Shown in pieces: positions 1 through 8,120 of a stretch of DNA of 36,901 nt. The translations under genes and the position numbers were made by a program. The notes beneath the pieces were generated by a model, which had not been told where the DNA came from, searched no databases, and saw only the letters and a list, made by a program, of their open reading frames with translations. Every line of letters starts with the position of its first letter. Positions within the stretch are counted from its first letter, which is position 1. Origin of the DNA: JBBDNT01 sp040877445 (GTDB taxonomy: Bacteria > Planctomycetota > Planctomycetia > Planctomycetales > Planctomycetaceae). The stretch spans positions 1-36,901 of the forward strand of contig JBBDNT010000065.1 of assembly GCA_040877445.1 (NCBI GenBank), given 5' to 3'.

Positions 1-21
1 TTTCGCGCCAGCGGCGCGAAA
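1..21 (-). terminator. Perfect hairpin downstream of the permease gene (possible terminator or dispersed repeat)
   Basis: Two perfect 9-base arms (TTTCGCGCC and GGCGCGAAA) flank a 3-base loop. The hairpin lies 75 bases past the stop codon of the minus-strand permease gene. Any T-tract on that strand would lie outside the window, so termination cannot be judged. It could equally be a REP-like element or sit between this gene and a following lolD-type ATPase gene. Confidence 0.35.
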
Positions 22-95
22 CCGCAAGCGGCCATGCTCCTCGACCCTCGACTCGCAACTCACCGCGCTCCCCTGTCGGGTCGCGGCTAACCGTG

Positions 96-1838
96 TCACT
101 CGAACCGCAGCGCCTCCACCGGGTGCAGGCGGGCGGCGCGGCGGGCGGGGAGGATGCTCGACAGCACCGCGATCGCCATCGCGCCGAGCGCGATCCAGGT
201 GACCGTGAACGGTTCGATCGACGTGGGGATCTCCGGGAAATAGTAGATCGCCTCGTCGAAGACTTTCCGCCCGGTGAGCCAGGTCAGAAAATCTTCGATC
301 TGATTGATGTACGTCACGAAGAGCAGGCCCAACACCACGCCCGCTCCCGCGCCCACCACGCCCAAGCCGAGGCCGTAGGAGAGGAAGATCGTCATCACGC
401 CGTGCGAGCTGGCGCCGAGCGCCTTCAGGATGCCGATGTCGCGGGTCTTTTCGACGACGATCATGAAGAAGATCGCCAGAATGCCGAAGCCCGCGACCGC
501 GATGATCAGGAACAGCAGCACGTTGAGGATCGCCTTTTCGACCTCGACGGCGGCGAGCAGCGGGCCTTGCTTCTGCTCCCACGTCCGCACGGTGTACAGT
601 CCGGGGGGAAAGGCGGCCTTCAACCGCCGGACGACTTCCTCGGCGTCGTCGTAGTTCTTGAGCTTGATCTGCACCGAGGTGATCGACCGCGTGCCGGTGC
701 CCGGGTCGATCATCCCGCGGGCTTCTTGCAGGTATTCCAGGTTGCAGAACACGAGGCTCGAATCGTACTCGCTCATCCCGCTGTTGAAGGTGTCGACCAC
801 GGTGGCGTTGAAGTGCACCGGGTTCGGCGGGCGTCCGGCGGTGATCGTGCTGATCTTCACGTCGTCTCCCGGGCGAACCATGCGAATCTTGCGCGGCTTG
901 CCGGTTTCGGGATCTTCGACGATGAACGTCACGAGTTGCTCGCCGATGTACAACCGGGCGCGTAGCGGCTCGAGTGGGTCGACCATGTCGGACGGAGCCG
1001 AATTCGTCCCTCCCGCGAACGGGGCGACCATGTCGGGGGGAGCGGAATCGGTCCCTTCCGGGAACGAGCCGGTGAAGTCGCGGGCCGAGTCGTCCGTCGC
1101 ATCTTCGGTCGCGCTCGCTTCCTGGAGATAAGGATTGCGGTTGCCCGCCGGCGTTTCGGCGGCAGCCGGCTGGACTTCACCCGTCAAGGCGACCGTCTCG
1201 GGCGGGAACGCGCGCGGGCCTTGCGAACCTCGCGGGCCTTCGACTCGCGACGTTCGCTCGCTCGGCGGGAAGATCCCACCGCGCTCTTCCTGGTGATCGT
1301 CGTTCATCAGTAGGTTTCGCTGCCGCCAGATCCAGCGGCGGCGATATTCATCGGCCTCGGCGGTGAGACTCCAATTCGCGGGCGTGCCCGCATCGCACAG
1401 CGGCGGGCGGACGACGACGCCGTCTTCCTTGATCGATTGAAAGCGATCGAGGTACGTGTCGAACGGTCCGACCTTCGATTTCTCGGCCGGCCGAATGCCG
1501 ATGATCGTCACCGGGCGGGTGATCCATTGCCCGGCGTACTGGAAGCTGAGCATGCCGTAGACTTCGACGGTGGCGGTCATGCCGGCAATGAACTTGCCGG
1601 CGACCTCGTCGATCTTCGCCATCTGTCCGTCGGCATCGGGCGTGCCGTCGAGGTTGTTGGCCTCGATCACCACGTCCGACAGAACCCCCTTGATGCGGTC
1701 CTGCATTTCGAAGCTGAAGCCGGCCATCACGGCGTTGACCACGATCATCGTGGCGACGCCGAGCGTGACGCTCAACACGCACGACAGCGCGATGTAGCGG
1801 GTGCGAAGATACCGCAGGCAGAGCAGGAGCTTGTACAT
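96..1838 (-). CDS. LolC/LolE-type ABC transporter permease (FtsX/MacB superfamily)
   Basis: This is a 580-residue inner-membrane permease of the lipoprotein-releasing or MacB-like type, which normally works with a LolD-type ATPase not present in the window. One N-terminal membrane segment (about residues 15-40) is followed by a large periplasmic region. The C-terminal FtsX domain has three membrane segments, with the cytoplasmic coupling motif EKTRDIGILKALGAS after the first of them and the family ending LPARRAARLHPVEALRFE. The ATG at 1838 was chosen over an in-frame ATG 25 codons upstream because AAGGAC lies about 7 bases before it and MYKLLLCLRYL is a typical family start. The periplasmic region contains a low-complexity insert with a 15-residue tandem repeat around GT(D/N)SAP(P/S)DMV, which is not typical of the family. 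The exact substrate is unknown. Confidence 0.88.
   Translation of the reverse strand: MYKLLLCLRYLRTRYIALSCVLSVTLGVATMIVVNAVMAGFSFEMQDRIKGVLSDVVIEANNLDGTPDADGQMAKIDEVAGKFIAGMTATVEVYGMLSFQYAGQWITRPVTIIGIRPAEKSKVGPFDTYLDRFQSIKEDGVVVRPPLCDAGTPANWSLTAEADEYRRRWIWRQRNLLMNDDHQEERGGIFPPSERTSRVEGPRGSQGPRAFPPETVALTGEVQPAAAETPAGNRNPYLQEASATEDATDDSARDFTGSFPEGTDSAPPDMVAPFAGGTNSAPSDMVDPLEPLRARLYIGEQLVTFIVEDPETGKPRKIRMVRPGDDVKISTITAGRPPNPVHFNATVVDTFNSGMSEYDSSLVFCNLEYLQEARGMIDPGTGTRSITSVQIKLKNYDDAEEVVRRLKAAFPPGLYTVRTWEQKQGPLLAAVEVEKAILNVLLFLIIAVAGFGILAIFFMIVVEKTRDIGILKALGASSHGVMTIFLSYGLGLGVVGAGAGVVLGLLFVTYINQIEDFLTWLTGRKVFDEAIYYFPEIPTSIEPFTVTWIALGAMAIAVLSSILPARRAARLHPVEALRFE
981..1070. repeat. 45-bp tandem repeat (two copies) inside the permease gene
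   Basis: Two adjacent 45-bp units both begin GACCATGTCG (981 and 1026) and match at about 36 of 45 positions by eye. The period is a multiple of three, so the repeat adds 15 residues in frame to the periplasmic part of the permease. It looks like an internal duplication in a disordered linker. Confidence 0.7.
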
Positions 1839-2055
1839 CGTGCCGTCCTTGGCGGGTCGCTCTGTGTCCGCGGCCGGTCGCGTGCCGCGCGGCGCTCGTT
1901 CAGCGCCAGCCATCCCAGGCGAGCGCGTCGGCGGAGGTTACGCGATGAGCGACGATCTGAGCAAGAGCGGTTCGCCGGAACGGTCACTGCTCCCCGGCGG
2001 TCCGCCGGCCCTCGTTCCCGCGAACTCGTTCACGGAAAATTCGCCGACCGCTTGC

Positions 2056-2084
2056 TTGTATCCACCGACAGGTGTCGGTATAAG
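2056..2084 (+). promoter_or_regulatory. Promoter with BlaI-type operator in the spacer, upstream of the first propeller gene
   Basis: A -35 box TTGTAT (2056-2061) and a -10 box TATAAG (2079-2084) are 17 bp apart. The spacer holds a perfect palindrome, ACCGACA-GG-TGTCGGT (2064-2079), whose last base overlaps the -10 box. The centre ACA-NN-TGT matches the core recognised by the BlaI/MecI/CopY repressor family. The same design recurs at 6691 and at 15885 in front of blaI itself. It is the clearest element seen in the 316-bp gap between the divergent permease and propeller genes; a promoter for the permease was not identified. Confidence 0.75.
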
Positions 2085-2154
2085 GTGACGCGGCTTTGTC
2101 GTCAGCCAACGCCGTCGAGACGCTCGTTCGATCCCCGCTTCGGAGTATCCGTCC

Positions 2155-5130
2155 ATGGCACCTGACGTGCGCGCGGTTGGACTTGGTATGTTCGTTCGAT
2201 TCTCGCTGACGATCGCAACGGCCCTCGCGGCGTGCGCGGGAGTCGCCCGGCTGGCTGTGCCCGGCCTGCGGGCCGCGGACGCCGCCGAGGCCGAAGCGTC
2301 CACGCGGGATTCGGCACTCGCCGCGGAGATCGTCGAGTCGGCGGGAGTTTCGCAAGGGCTGTGCGTCCATCTGGGCGTGAGCGACGGACGGCTCGAAGCG
2401 GCCTTGGCGGTGCAGGGCAAGTTCCTCATCCACGGCCTCTCCACCGACGCGGCCCGCGTCGACCAGGTCCGCAAGGAACTTCGGTCGAACGGCGCGTACG
2501 GGCCGATCTCGGTCGAGCGCGCCGGATACGATCGGCTTCCTTATGCGGAAGGGCTGGTCAATCTGATCGTCGCCGACGATCTCGCCGCACTGCTGAAGGA
2601 GGGGCTGTCGCCGGCCGAAGTATTGCGCGTTCTGGCACCGCAAGGCGTGGCGTACCTTGGGCAGCGCGACGCGCGCGGCCCCGCGGCGAAGGCGGCGCTG
2701 GAGCGCGCCTTGGACGGCGCGGGTTTTCGCGATCGCCGGATCATCGAAGGGCACGGCGTGTGGGCGAAAATCGTCAAGCCGCGCCCGGAGGGGGCGGATG
2801 ATTGGACGCATCTCAATTACGGACCCGAGGGGAACCGCCTGTCGCGAGACACACTGGCCGGCCCGCCGACGTGGCTCCGCTGGATCGACGGCGTGACGTG
2901 GCCCACGAGCGAGAAAGGCCCCGGCGGGGTGGTTTCGGCGGGAGGCCGGCTGTTCTACGTCTTCAGCGACGCGCCGCATCGCAAGGCTGAGCCTTCCCGT
3001 CCGGTCCTCTACGCCCGCGACGCGCACAACGGCCTGCTGCTGTGGGAGCGGCCGGGAAACAAGGTCGTCTCGCTGGCCATGATCGCCACGCCCGAGCGGC
3101 TTTACACCGTGCTCGACGACGGCGGAGAGTTGCTGGCCCTCGACGCCGCGACCGGAAAGGAACTGCATCGCTACGACGAAGCGAAGAATCCCGCGTGGGC
3201 GCTGCTCGTCGATGGCAAACTGCTGACGTACGCCGGAGACCGTGCCGGGCCGTCGATGCGGTGCCTCGACGCCGCGACCGGCAAGTCGCTCTGGAAGAAC
3301 ACCGAATGGCAGATCGCGCCCACCGGATCGGTTCCCAACGTCGCCGTGGTCGGAGACGATGTCTATTTCCTCGACTTTCGCAAGTTGGTTCTCGGCTGCC
3401 TGCGATTCTCGACCGGTGAATTGCGGTGGCGGTTCGAACTGGATGACTTCACTCCGCCGCCGAACTCACGGGTCAAGCTGGCGATGAGCGCGTGCGGCGA
3501 GGGAACGCTGATCGTCGGCGAGGGAGGTTCCGGCGAGGCCGTGCATGCCTTCTCCGCGAAGGATGGCAAGCATTTGTGGAGCCGGAAATATCAGCTTGTG
3601 GTCAGCGGGCGGCCTCAGCGGCACAAGGGTTCGAGCTATGATGAAGGCTTTTTCCAGAACGGCCTGTACTGGATTCACGTCGGCCGTCCGCGGCCGCCGG
3701 GTGAGTCCGGAAAAGGCGCGCTCGCCTGGCAAGGGCTCGACCCGGCGACCGGCGAGGTGGTGAAGAATTACGAGTACGATGAAGAGGACCTGGTCACCGA
3801 CGCCTGCCACCGTGCGCAAGGGACCGAACGCTATTTCATCGGGGGGCATGCGGAGTTCGTCAGCGCGGCGGACGGCGCGTTCTGCGATCGCGCCGCGGGG
3901 ATCCACAACAGTTGCCGGCTTGGCATGTTTCCCGCCAACGGTCTGGTGTATTCCTGGTCGCAATATACCGGAACCTATCTGCGCGGATTGGTGGGCATGT
4001 CCGGCACTCCCGACTCGCCGTTGGGCGAGACCGTCGCGTTCGACCATCCTTCACGATTCGAACGCGGACAGACTGCCGCTCCCCAGTCGTCGGCGCCAAC
4101 CAGCGACGCCGACTGGACGTGCTACCGCCACGACGGCTTCCGCACCAACCGCACGTCGGCCGCGGTCGCCGGGAAGCTCGCGCCGAAGTGGACGGCGGAG
4201 ATCGGCGGCCGGCTTTCCCCGCCGACTGCGGCGGGCGACGCCGTGTACGTCGCCGACGTCGACGGACACCGCGTTCTCGCGCTCGATGCGAATTCCGGCA
4301 AAGTCCGCTGGAGCTACACGGCGGGAGGGCGAGTGCCCGTGCCGCCGACGATCCACGGCGGACTGTGCCTGTTCGGCAGCAGCGACGGCTGGGTGTATTG
4401 CCTGCGAAGCGACGATGGAAACCTCGTCTGGCGGTTCCGTGGGGCGCGGCATGATCGCCGGATCGTGGTGCGCGGGCAACTGGAATCGGCCTGGCCGGTC
4501 GAGGGGGGCGTGCTGATCGCCGGCGGTCAAGCGTGGTTCGCCGCCGGACGTCACGGAACGGTCGACGGCGGAACCGATCTCTACGCCGCCGATCCGGCCA
4601 CGGGGCGGATTCACCGGCACGAGCACATCACCGACGGTCCGGTCTTGCGGCTGCTGGCCGGCGACGACAAGTTCGTCTGCCTCGACCCGCGGAAAGTTTT
4701 CTCCGTCGATGCAGCCGAGCGCGGCTCGCGTCCCAGAGTGCCGGACGGGGCCTTCGATCGGGAGGTGATCGATCCCTCGCACGTGGCGCCGGCGCCGGGG
4801 AACGACGCCAAAGCGCAAACGCTTTTCTCCGCGCCGTTCCGTGCCTTGGTGAAGGCCGGCGACTCGGCGTTCGCGATCGGCCGCTCGGGCAACGTCCCCG
4901 CGCTGTCGTTCGACTCGAAGGGCAAGCCGACGCTCTCGGCGCTGATGCCCGAAGAGAGCATCGCCGATCAGACCTGGCAGGTCTTCGAATACACCGCGGC
5001 CGGCCCGCCGGCGCAGTCGCTGGCGCTCGATTCGATGCCGGTGCACGACGGCCTGATCGCCGCCCGCGGCAGGCTGTACGTCGCGATGACGGACGGCCGC
5101 ATCGTATGCCTCGCCGGAGACGATCGCTGA
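2155..5130 (+). CDS. Secreted PQQ-type beta-propeller protein with an N-terminal methyltransferase-like domain
   Basis: This 991-residue protein starts with a long signal peptide (about residues 1-42). A degenerate Rossmann methyltransferase-like domain follows (about 50-205), with a glycine-rich GLCVHLGVSDG motif and EVLRVLAPQGVAYL. The remainder is a PQQ-binding-like propeller with repeats such as LLALDAATGKELHRY and VLALDANSGKVRWSY. A second propeller section opens with DWTCYRHDGFRTNRTS. Such domain pairs recur in planctomycetes, but no reaction can be assigned. The start has GGAG 9 bases upstream; an alternative ATG lies at 2188. It is a paralog of the protein at 8121-11174. A BlaI-type operator-promoter lies about 70 bp upstream, and the sulfatase follows after 107 bp with no promoter seen between them, so the two may be cotranscribed. 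Confidence 0.85.
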   Translation: MAPDVRAVGLGMFVRFSLTIATALAACAGVARLAVPGLRAADAAEAEASTRDSALAAEIVESAGVSQGLCVHLGVSDGRLEAALAVQGKFLIHGLSTDAARVDQVRKELRSNGAYGPISVERAGYDRLPYAEGLVNLIVADDLAALLKEGLSPAEVLRVLAPQGVAYLGQRDARGPAAKAALERALDGAGFRDRRIIEGHGVWAKIVKPRPEGADDWTHLNYGPEGNRLSRDTLAGPPTWLRWIDGVTWPTSEKGPGGVVSAGGRLFYVFSDAPHRKAEPSRPVLYARDAHNGLLLWERPGNKVVSLAMIATPERLYTVLDDGGELLALDAATGKELHRYDEAKNPAWALLVDGKLLTYAGDRAGPSMRCLDAATGKSLWKNTEWQIAPTGSVPNVAVVGDDVYFLDFRKLVLGCLRFSTGELRWRFELDDFTPPPNSRVKLAMSACGEGTLIVGEGGSGEAVHAFSAKDGKHLWSRKYQLVVSGRPQRHKGSSYDEGFFQNGLYWIHVGRPRPPGESGKGALAWQGLDPATGEVVKNYEYDEEDLVTDACHRAQGTERYFIGGHAEFVSAADGAFCDRAAGIHNSCRLGMFPANGLVYSWSQYTGTYLRGLVGMSGTPDSPLGETVAFDHPSRFERGQTAAPQSSAPTSDADWTCYRHDGFRTNRTSAAVAGKLAPKWTAEIGGRLSPPTAAGDAVYVADVDGHRVLALDANSGKVRWSYTAGGRVPVPPTIHGGLCLFGSSDGWVYCLRSDDGNLVWRFRGARHDRRIVVRGQLESAWPVEGGVLIAGGQAWFAAGRHGTVDGGTDLYAADPATGRIHRHEHITDGPVLRLLAGDDKFVCLDPRKVFSVDAAERGSRPRVPDGAFDREVIDPSHVAPAPGNDAKAQTLFSAPFRALVKAGDSAFAIGRSGNVPALSFDSKGKPTLSALMPEESIADQTWQVFEYTAAGPPAQSLALDSMPVHDGLIAARGRLYVAMTDGRIVCLAGDDR

Positions 5131-5237
5131 ACCCGACGGTTGGACCGTTGGAACCCGTGATGACGAAGACCGCTTCGACCGTGCCGGTGGGCACATCCCA
5201 CGCAACGGACTGATCCCTTCCAGACGAGGAACCACAG

Positions 5238-6572
5238 ATGCCGCTCCGACTGTGCTTGAAGAATTCTCCGTTGATCATGTTGGCGTCGTTGCTGATCGGG
5301 GTTCCGGGCGCGAGGGCGACCGCCGCGGACGCCGCGCCGCGTCCCAACGTGCTGTTCATCTCGATCGACGACATGAACAATCGGCTGGGCTGTTACGGAT
5401 TCGACGCCGTTCCCACGCCGAACCTGGATCGTCTCGCGGCGCGGGGCGTGAAGTTCGAGCGGGCATATTGCAACTATCCCGTGTGCAATGTCTCGCGAAC
5501 GTCGTTCCTCAGCGGCCGCCGTCCGGAAACGAAGTTCCAACCCGACGAGGTCACGTGGCTGCCCGAGCACTTCGCGGCGAACGGGTACTTCACCGCCGAG
5601 GTCGGCAAGGTGGCGCACAGCTACGGCGTCACGCGGGAGACGATCCAATGGGATCTCTCCGAATACGACGCGAAGTGGCCCGGCAGGGAAACCGAGGAGG
5701 AGAAGCACGTCGACGGCCGACGGACGATGCGGGCGATCCAGTTGATGGAAGAGCGCCGCGAGAAGCCGTTCTTCCTCGCGGTCGGCTTCCAGAAGCCGCA
5801 TTCGCCGTTCAAAGCGACGCCGAAGTATCACGCGATGTATCCCGCCGAGAAGATCGCGTTGCTCGAGGAGCCGGCGGAGCATCTGAAGGAGATTCCATCC
5901 GTCGCGTTCCTGAATTCGACCACCGAGGCGCAGCGCAATCGCACGCCGGACGAGCGCCGCGAACTCACCGCCGACTACTACGCCTGCCACGCATTCATCG
6001 ACGCGCAGGTGGGACTGTTGCTCGACGCGGTGGATCGGCTGGGGATTGCCGACCGGACGATCATCGTGTTCTTCAGCGACCACGGCCTGCACCTGGGCGA
6101 GCACGGCGGCATGTGGGGGAAGCGGTCGCTGTTCGAGGAGTCGATGCGGATCCCGCTGATCGTCGCGGCGCCCGGCAAACGCCAAGGGACGCGGTCCCCG
6201 CGGCTGGTGGAGTTGGTCGACCTGTATCCGACGCTCGCCGACCTATGCGGACTGCCCGCCCCGCCACAACACGAGGGAACGAGCTTCGCCGCCTTGCTCG
6301 CCGAGCCGGAGCGGTCTTGGAAGGCCGGCGCGTTCGGCAACGTCACGCGGCCGGACGGTCAATCCGGCCGGACCGTCCGCACGGAGCGTTACCGGTACAT
6401 CGAGTGGGGCGGACCCGAAACCGCGCAACTCTACGACCTCGAGCAAGACCCGCACGAACATCGAAATCTCGTCGGCCGCTCCGAACGCGCCGAGACGCTG
6501 GCGATGATGCGGCAACTGCTCGAGGACGGTTGGAGCGCGGCAGCGCCGAAGCAAAGGGCATCTCGAAACTGA
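5238..6572 (+). CDS. Secreted sulfatase (iduronate-2-sulfatase-like, type I sulfatase family)
   Basis: This 444-residue protein hydrolyses sulfate esters, probably of polysaccharides, outside the cytoplasm. A signal peptide covers about residues 1-30. The metal-binding start NVLFISIDD (D44, D45) and a second metal site SDHG (D281, H282) are in place, as are GKRSLFEE and the C-terminal block LYDLEQDPHEHRNL. The start follows GAGGAA at good spacing. One oddity is the formylglycine site, which reads C83-N-V-S-R instead of C-x-P-S-R; the codon at 5490-5492 is GTC. The rest of the signature (SRTSFLSGRRPE) is normal. Formylglycine-generating enzyme usually needs the Pro, so activation may be impaired or altered. 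It sits 107 bp after the propeller gene, probably in the same transcript. Confidence 0.9.
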   Translation: MPLRLCLKNSPLIMLASLLIGVPGARATAADAAPRPNVLFISIDDMNNRLGCYGFDAVPTPNLDRLAARGVKFERAYCNYPVCNVSRTSFLSGRRPETKFQPDEVTWLPEHFAANGYFTAEVGKVAHSYGVTRETIQWDLSEYDAKWPGRETEEEKHVDGRRTMRAIQLMEERREKPFFLAVGFQKPHSPFKATPKYHAMYPAEKIALLEEPAEHLKEIPSVAFLNSTTEAQRNRTPDERRELTADYYACHAFIDAQVGLLLDAVDRLGIADRTIIVFFSDHGLHLGEHGGMWGKRSLFEESMRIPLIVAAPGKRQGTRSPRLVELVDLYPTLADLCGLPAPPQHEGTSFAALLAEPERSWKAGAFGNVTRPDGQSGRTVRTERYRYIEWGGPETAQLYDLEQDPHEHRNLVGRSERAETLAMMRQLLEDGWSAAAPKQRASRN

Positions 6573-6690
6573 ACTCGCGGCTGGTTTGGAACCCGCGACC
6601 GGCGACGTGCTGCCGGCCGAATTCGCCGATTGTCGCGCGTTCGGTCGAAGTCGGATTGCGGGAGCGTTTTGGATTTTCGAAAGTTCGCGC

Positions 6691-6719
6691 TTGCAATTGC
6701 CGACAAGTGTCGGTATTTA
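6691..6719 (+). promoter_or_regulatory. Promoter with BlaI-type operator in the spacer, upstream of the candidate selenoprotein
   Basis: A -35 box TTGCAA (6691-6696) and a -10 box TATTTA (6714-6719) are 17 bp apart. The spacer carries CCGACA-AG-TGTCGG (6700-6713), with perfect 6-base arms and the core ACA-NN-TGT. The layout and register match the sites at 2056 and 15885. The start codon at 6786 is about 65 bases further on. Confidence 0.75.
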
Positions 6720-6785
6720 TGGTGCGAGTCGTCGATGTGGCCCGCTCGATCGATTTCAAGACTCCTCGAACAAGGGGCGAAACCC

Positions 6786-8051
6786 ATGAGACGTTTCTGG
6801 TCGAAATTTGCGGTCGCGGGAGCGTTGCTGTCGGCGATCTGCATGAACGTGGCCAGCGCCGAACCGAAGCCGATTCCGCCCGAGCAATTCGAATCGCTCA
6901 AGAAGCGCATTCAGCCGCAGCCGGGCGAGAACCGCTTCTGGGAGATTCCGTGGCTGGTGAGCATTCACGAGGCGCGGGTGAAGGCGGCGGCGGAGGGGAA
7001 GCCGATCTACGTCTGGAGCGGCTCGCAGGGCGCGCCGATCACCGGGTGTTGAGCGGCCGCTTCCGCGGGCCGTGCGCCCGCCAACTGGACTCCGGAAAAG
7101 ATCGCCCTCATCAAGGAGCGTTGCGTGCCCGTCGCGATCGACGCCATGTTCGCCCGCGTGCAGGAGGATTCCGAAGGGGAGTTCCTGCGCGATCACGACG
7201 CCATCGTCCGCACCTCGTCCGGCGCGGTGCGGATCATCACCGCGAATGGGAAGCGGCTCGCCCGCGGACTCGGAATCGAAAGCGTGAAGAGCGCGCTCGA
7301 AGAGTGGGACGCGCTGCCGGAAGAAGAACGCCGTCCCGGCGCCGTCATCGTTCCGGAAAAGGGGAAGCCCGATCCGCGGCTGGCCGATCTGCGCCCCCCG
7401 GAAGGTTGCCTGATCCTGCGGGTCGCGAACCGGCATCTCGCCCGCGACGATCAAGACGAACTGCGATACCTGCTGGTCGACGATTTCTCCACCTCCCGCA
7501 GCCAGCGCAGCGCCGAACGTTACGCCGAATCGAGCAACGATTTTCTGTGGATCTTCGAGGAAGAATGGAAGGCGTTGCTTCCCGAGAAGCCGCGCGTCGG
7601 CGACCGCGCGCCGGTTCCCGAAGCGCTCCAGCTGCGGTTGTTCCGCTACCATATGAATCCGATGCTGGGGGTCATCGGCGGAATCTGCTTCCGCTATTCC
7701 GCAACCGACGACGGCGAACTGACCGCGGTCGTCGAGGAAGCGGGAAATCGCGTGCGCCTGCGCCTGGAAGGCTCGGCCAAACTGTCGCACACCAAGCGGG
7801 ACACCATCACCTACGAGCCGGCGTTGTTCGGCTACGTGGAATACGACGCCGACACCCGCACGATCGACCGATTCGATCTGATCGCCTTCGGCAACCTCGA
7901 TGGTCCGATGCTGATGGAGGGTTTTCTCGAGTCGACGCGTCCCTTCGGCGTCGCCTTCGAATTGATCAAGGATCCCAATCCTGCGGAGACGTTGCGTCCC
8001 CACGGGTGCGGCAAGCACAGTTCCGATTACCACCGTCCCGCTCCTCGATGA
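6786..8051 (+). CDS. Candidate selenoprotein: secreted thioredoxin-like protein with a Cys-Sec motif (in-frame UGA at 7050-7052)
   Basis: Read through the UGA, the gene encodes 421 residues. A signal peptide (about 1-25, ending ASA) precedes WEIPWLVSIHEARVKAAAEG, then a thioredoxin-like strand KPIYVWSG. C88 is followed by UGA at codon 89, then a helix and strand (IALIKERCVPVAID). The UGA thus sits where thioredoxin-fold proteins carry the redox cysteine. The same frame stays open for 332 more codons of ordinary coding character. A hairpin at 7065-7081 fits a bacterial SECIS element. AGGGG precedes the ATG at good spacing. No domain is recognised in the C-terminal 300 residues. A simple nonsense mutation cannot be excluded. 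A reader ignoring Sec would call two genes, 6786-7052 (88 residues) and 7125-8051 (GTG start with AAGGAG upstream). Confidence 0.72.
7053..7081 (+). promoter_or_regulatory. Candidate bacterial SECIS element
   Basis: Twelve bases after the UGA (7050-7052) lies a perfect 6-bp stem, GCGGGC (7065-7070) with GCCCGC (7076-7081), closing a 5-base loop CGUGC. The loop begins 18 nt after the UGA and has a G in its first two bases followed by U. These values agree with the general bacterial SECIS model (UGA-to-loop distance about 16-37 nt, a G early in the loop). A competing stem, CGGCC with GGCCG starting just after the UGA, is also possible. In GC-rich DNA such hairpins are common, so this is support rather than proof. 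Confidence 0.55.
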
Positions 8052-8072
8052 CGTCGCGTGCCACAGCGCACG

Positions 8073-8101
8073 CCAAGCCGCGGGGCAGCGCCCCCGCGGG
8101 T
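8073..8101. repeat. Hairpin repeat with CAGCG loop, copy 1
   Basis: Perfect 8-base arms CCGCGGGG (8078-8085) and CCCCGCGG (8092-8099) enclose the loop CAGCGC. The element shares its flanks (CCAAGCC before, GGGT after) and its loop with the hairpin at 36148-36177. It fills most of the 69-bp gap between the candidate selenoprotein and the second propeller gene, where it could attenuate transcription or simply be a dispersed REP-like element. Confidence 0.65.
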
Positions 8102-8120
8102 CACACTCGGAGTTCCCCCC

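Noticed and set aside
1945..2088. A 47-codon frame with GGAGG well placed before its ATG
   Set aside because: It runs through the operator-promoter at 2056-2084, has no recognisable features and ends before the propeller gene. The spacing is probably chance.
7125..8051. An independent gene starting at the GTG at 7125, with AAGGAG upstream
   Set aside because: The SD-like bases encode part of a continuous thioredoxin-like segment, and the start would cut the fold in two. Read-through at UGA is favoured, though not proven.
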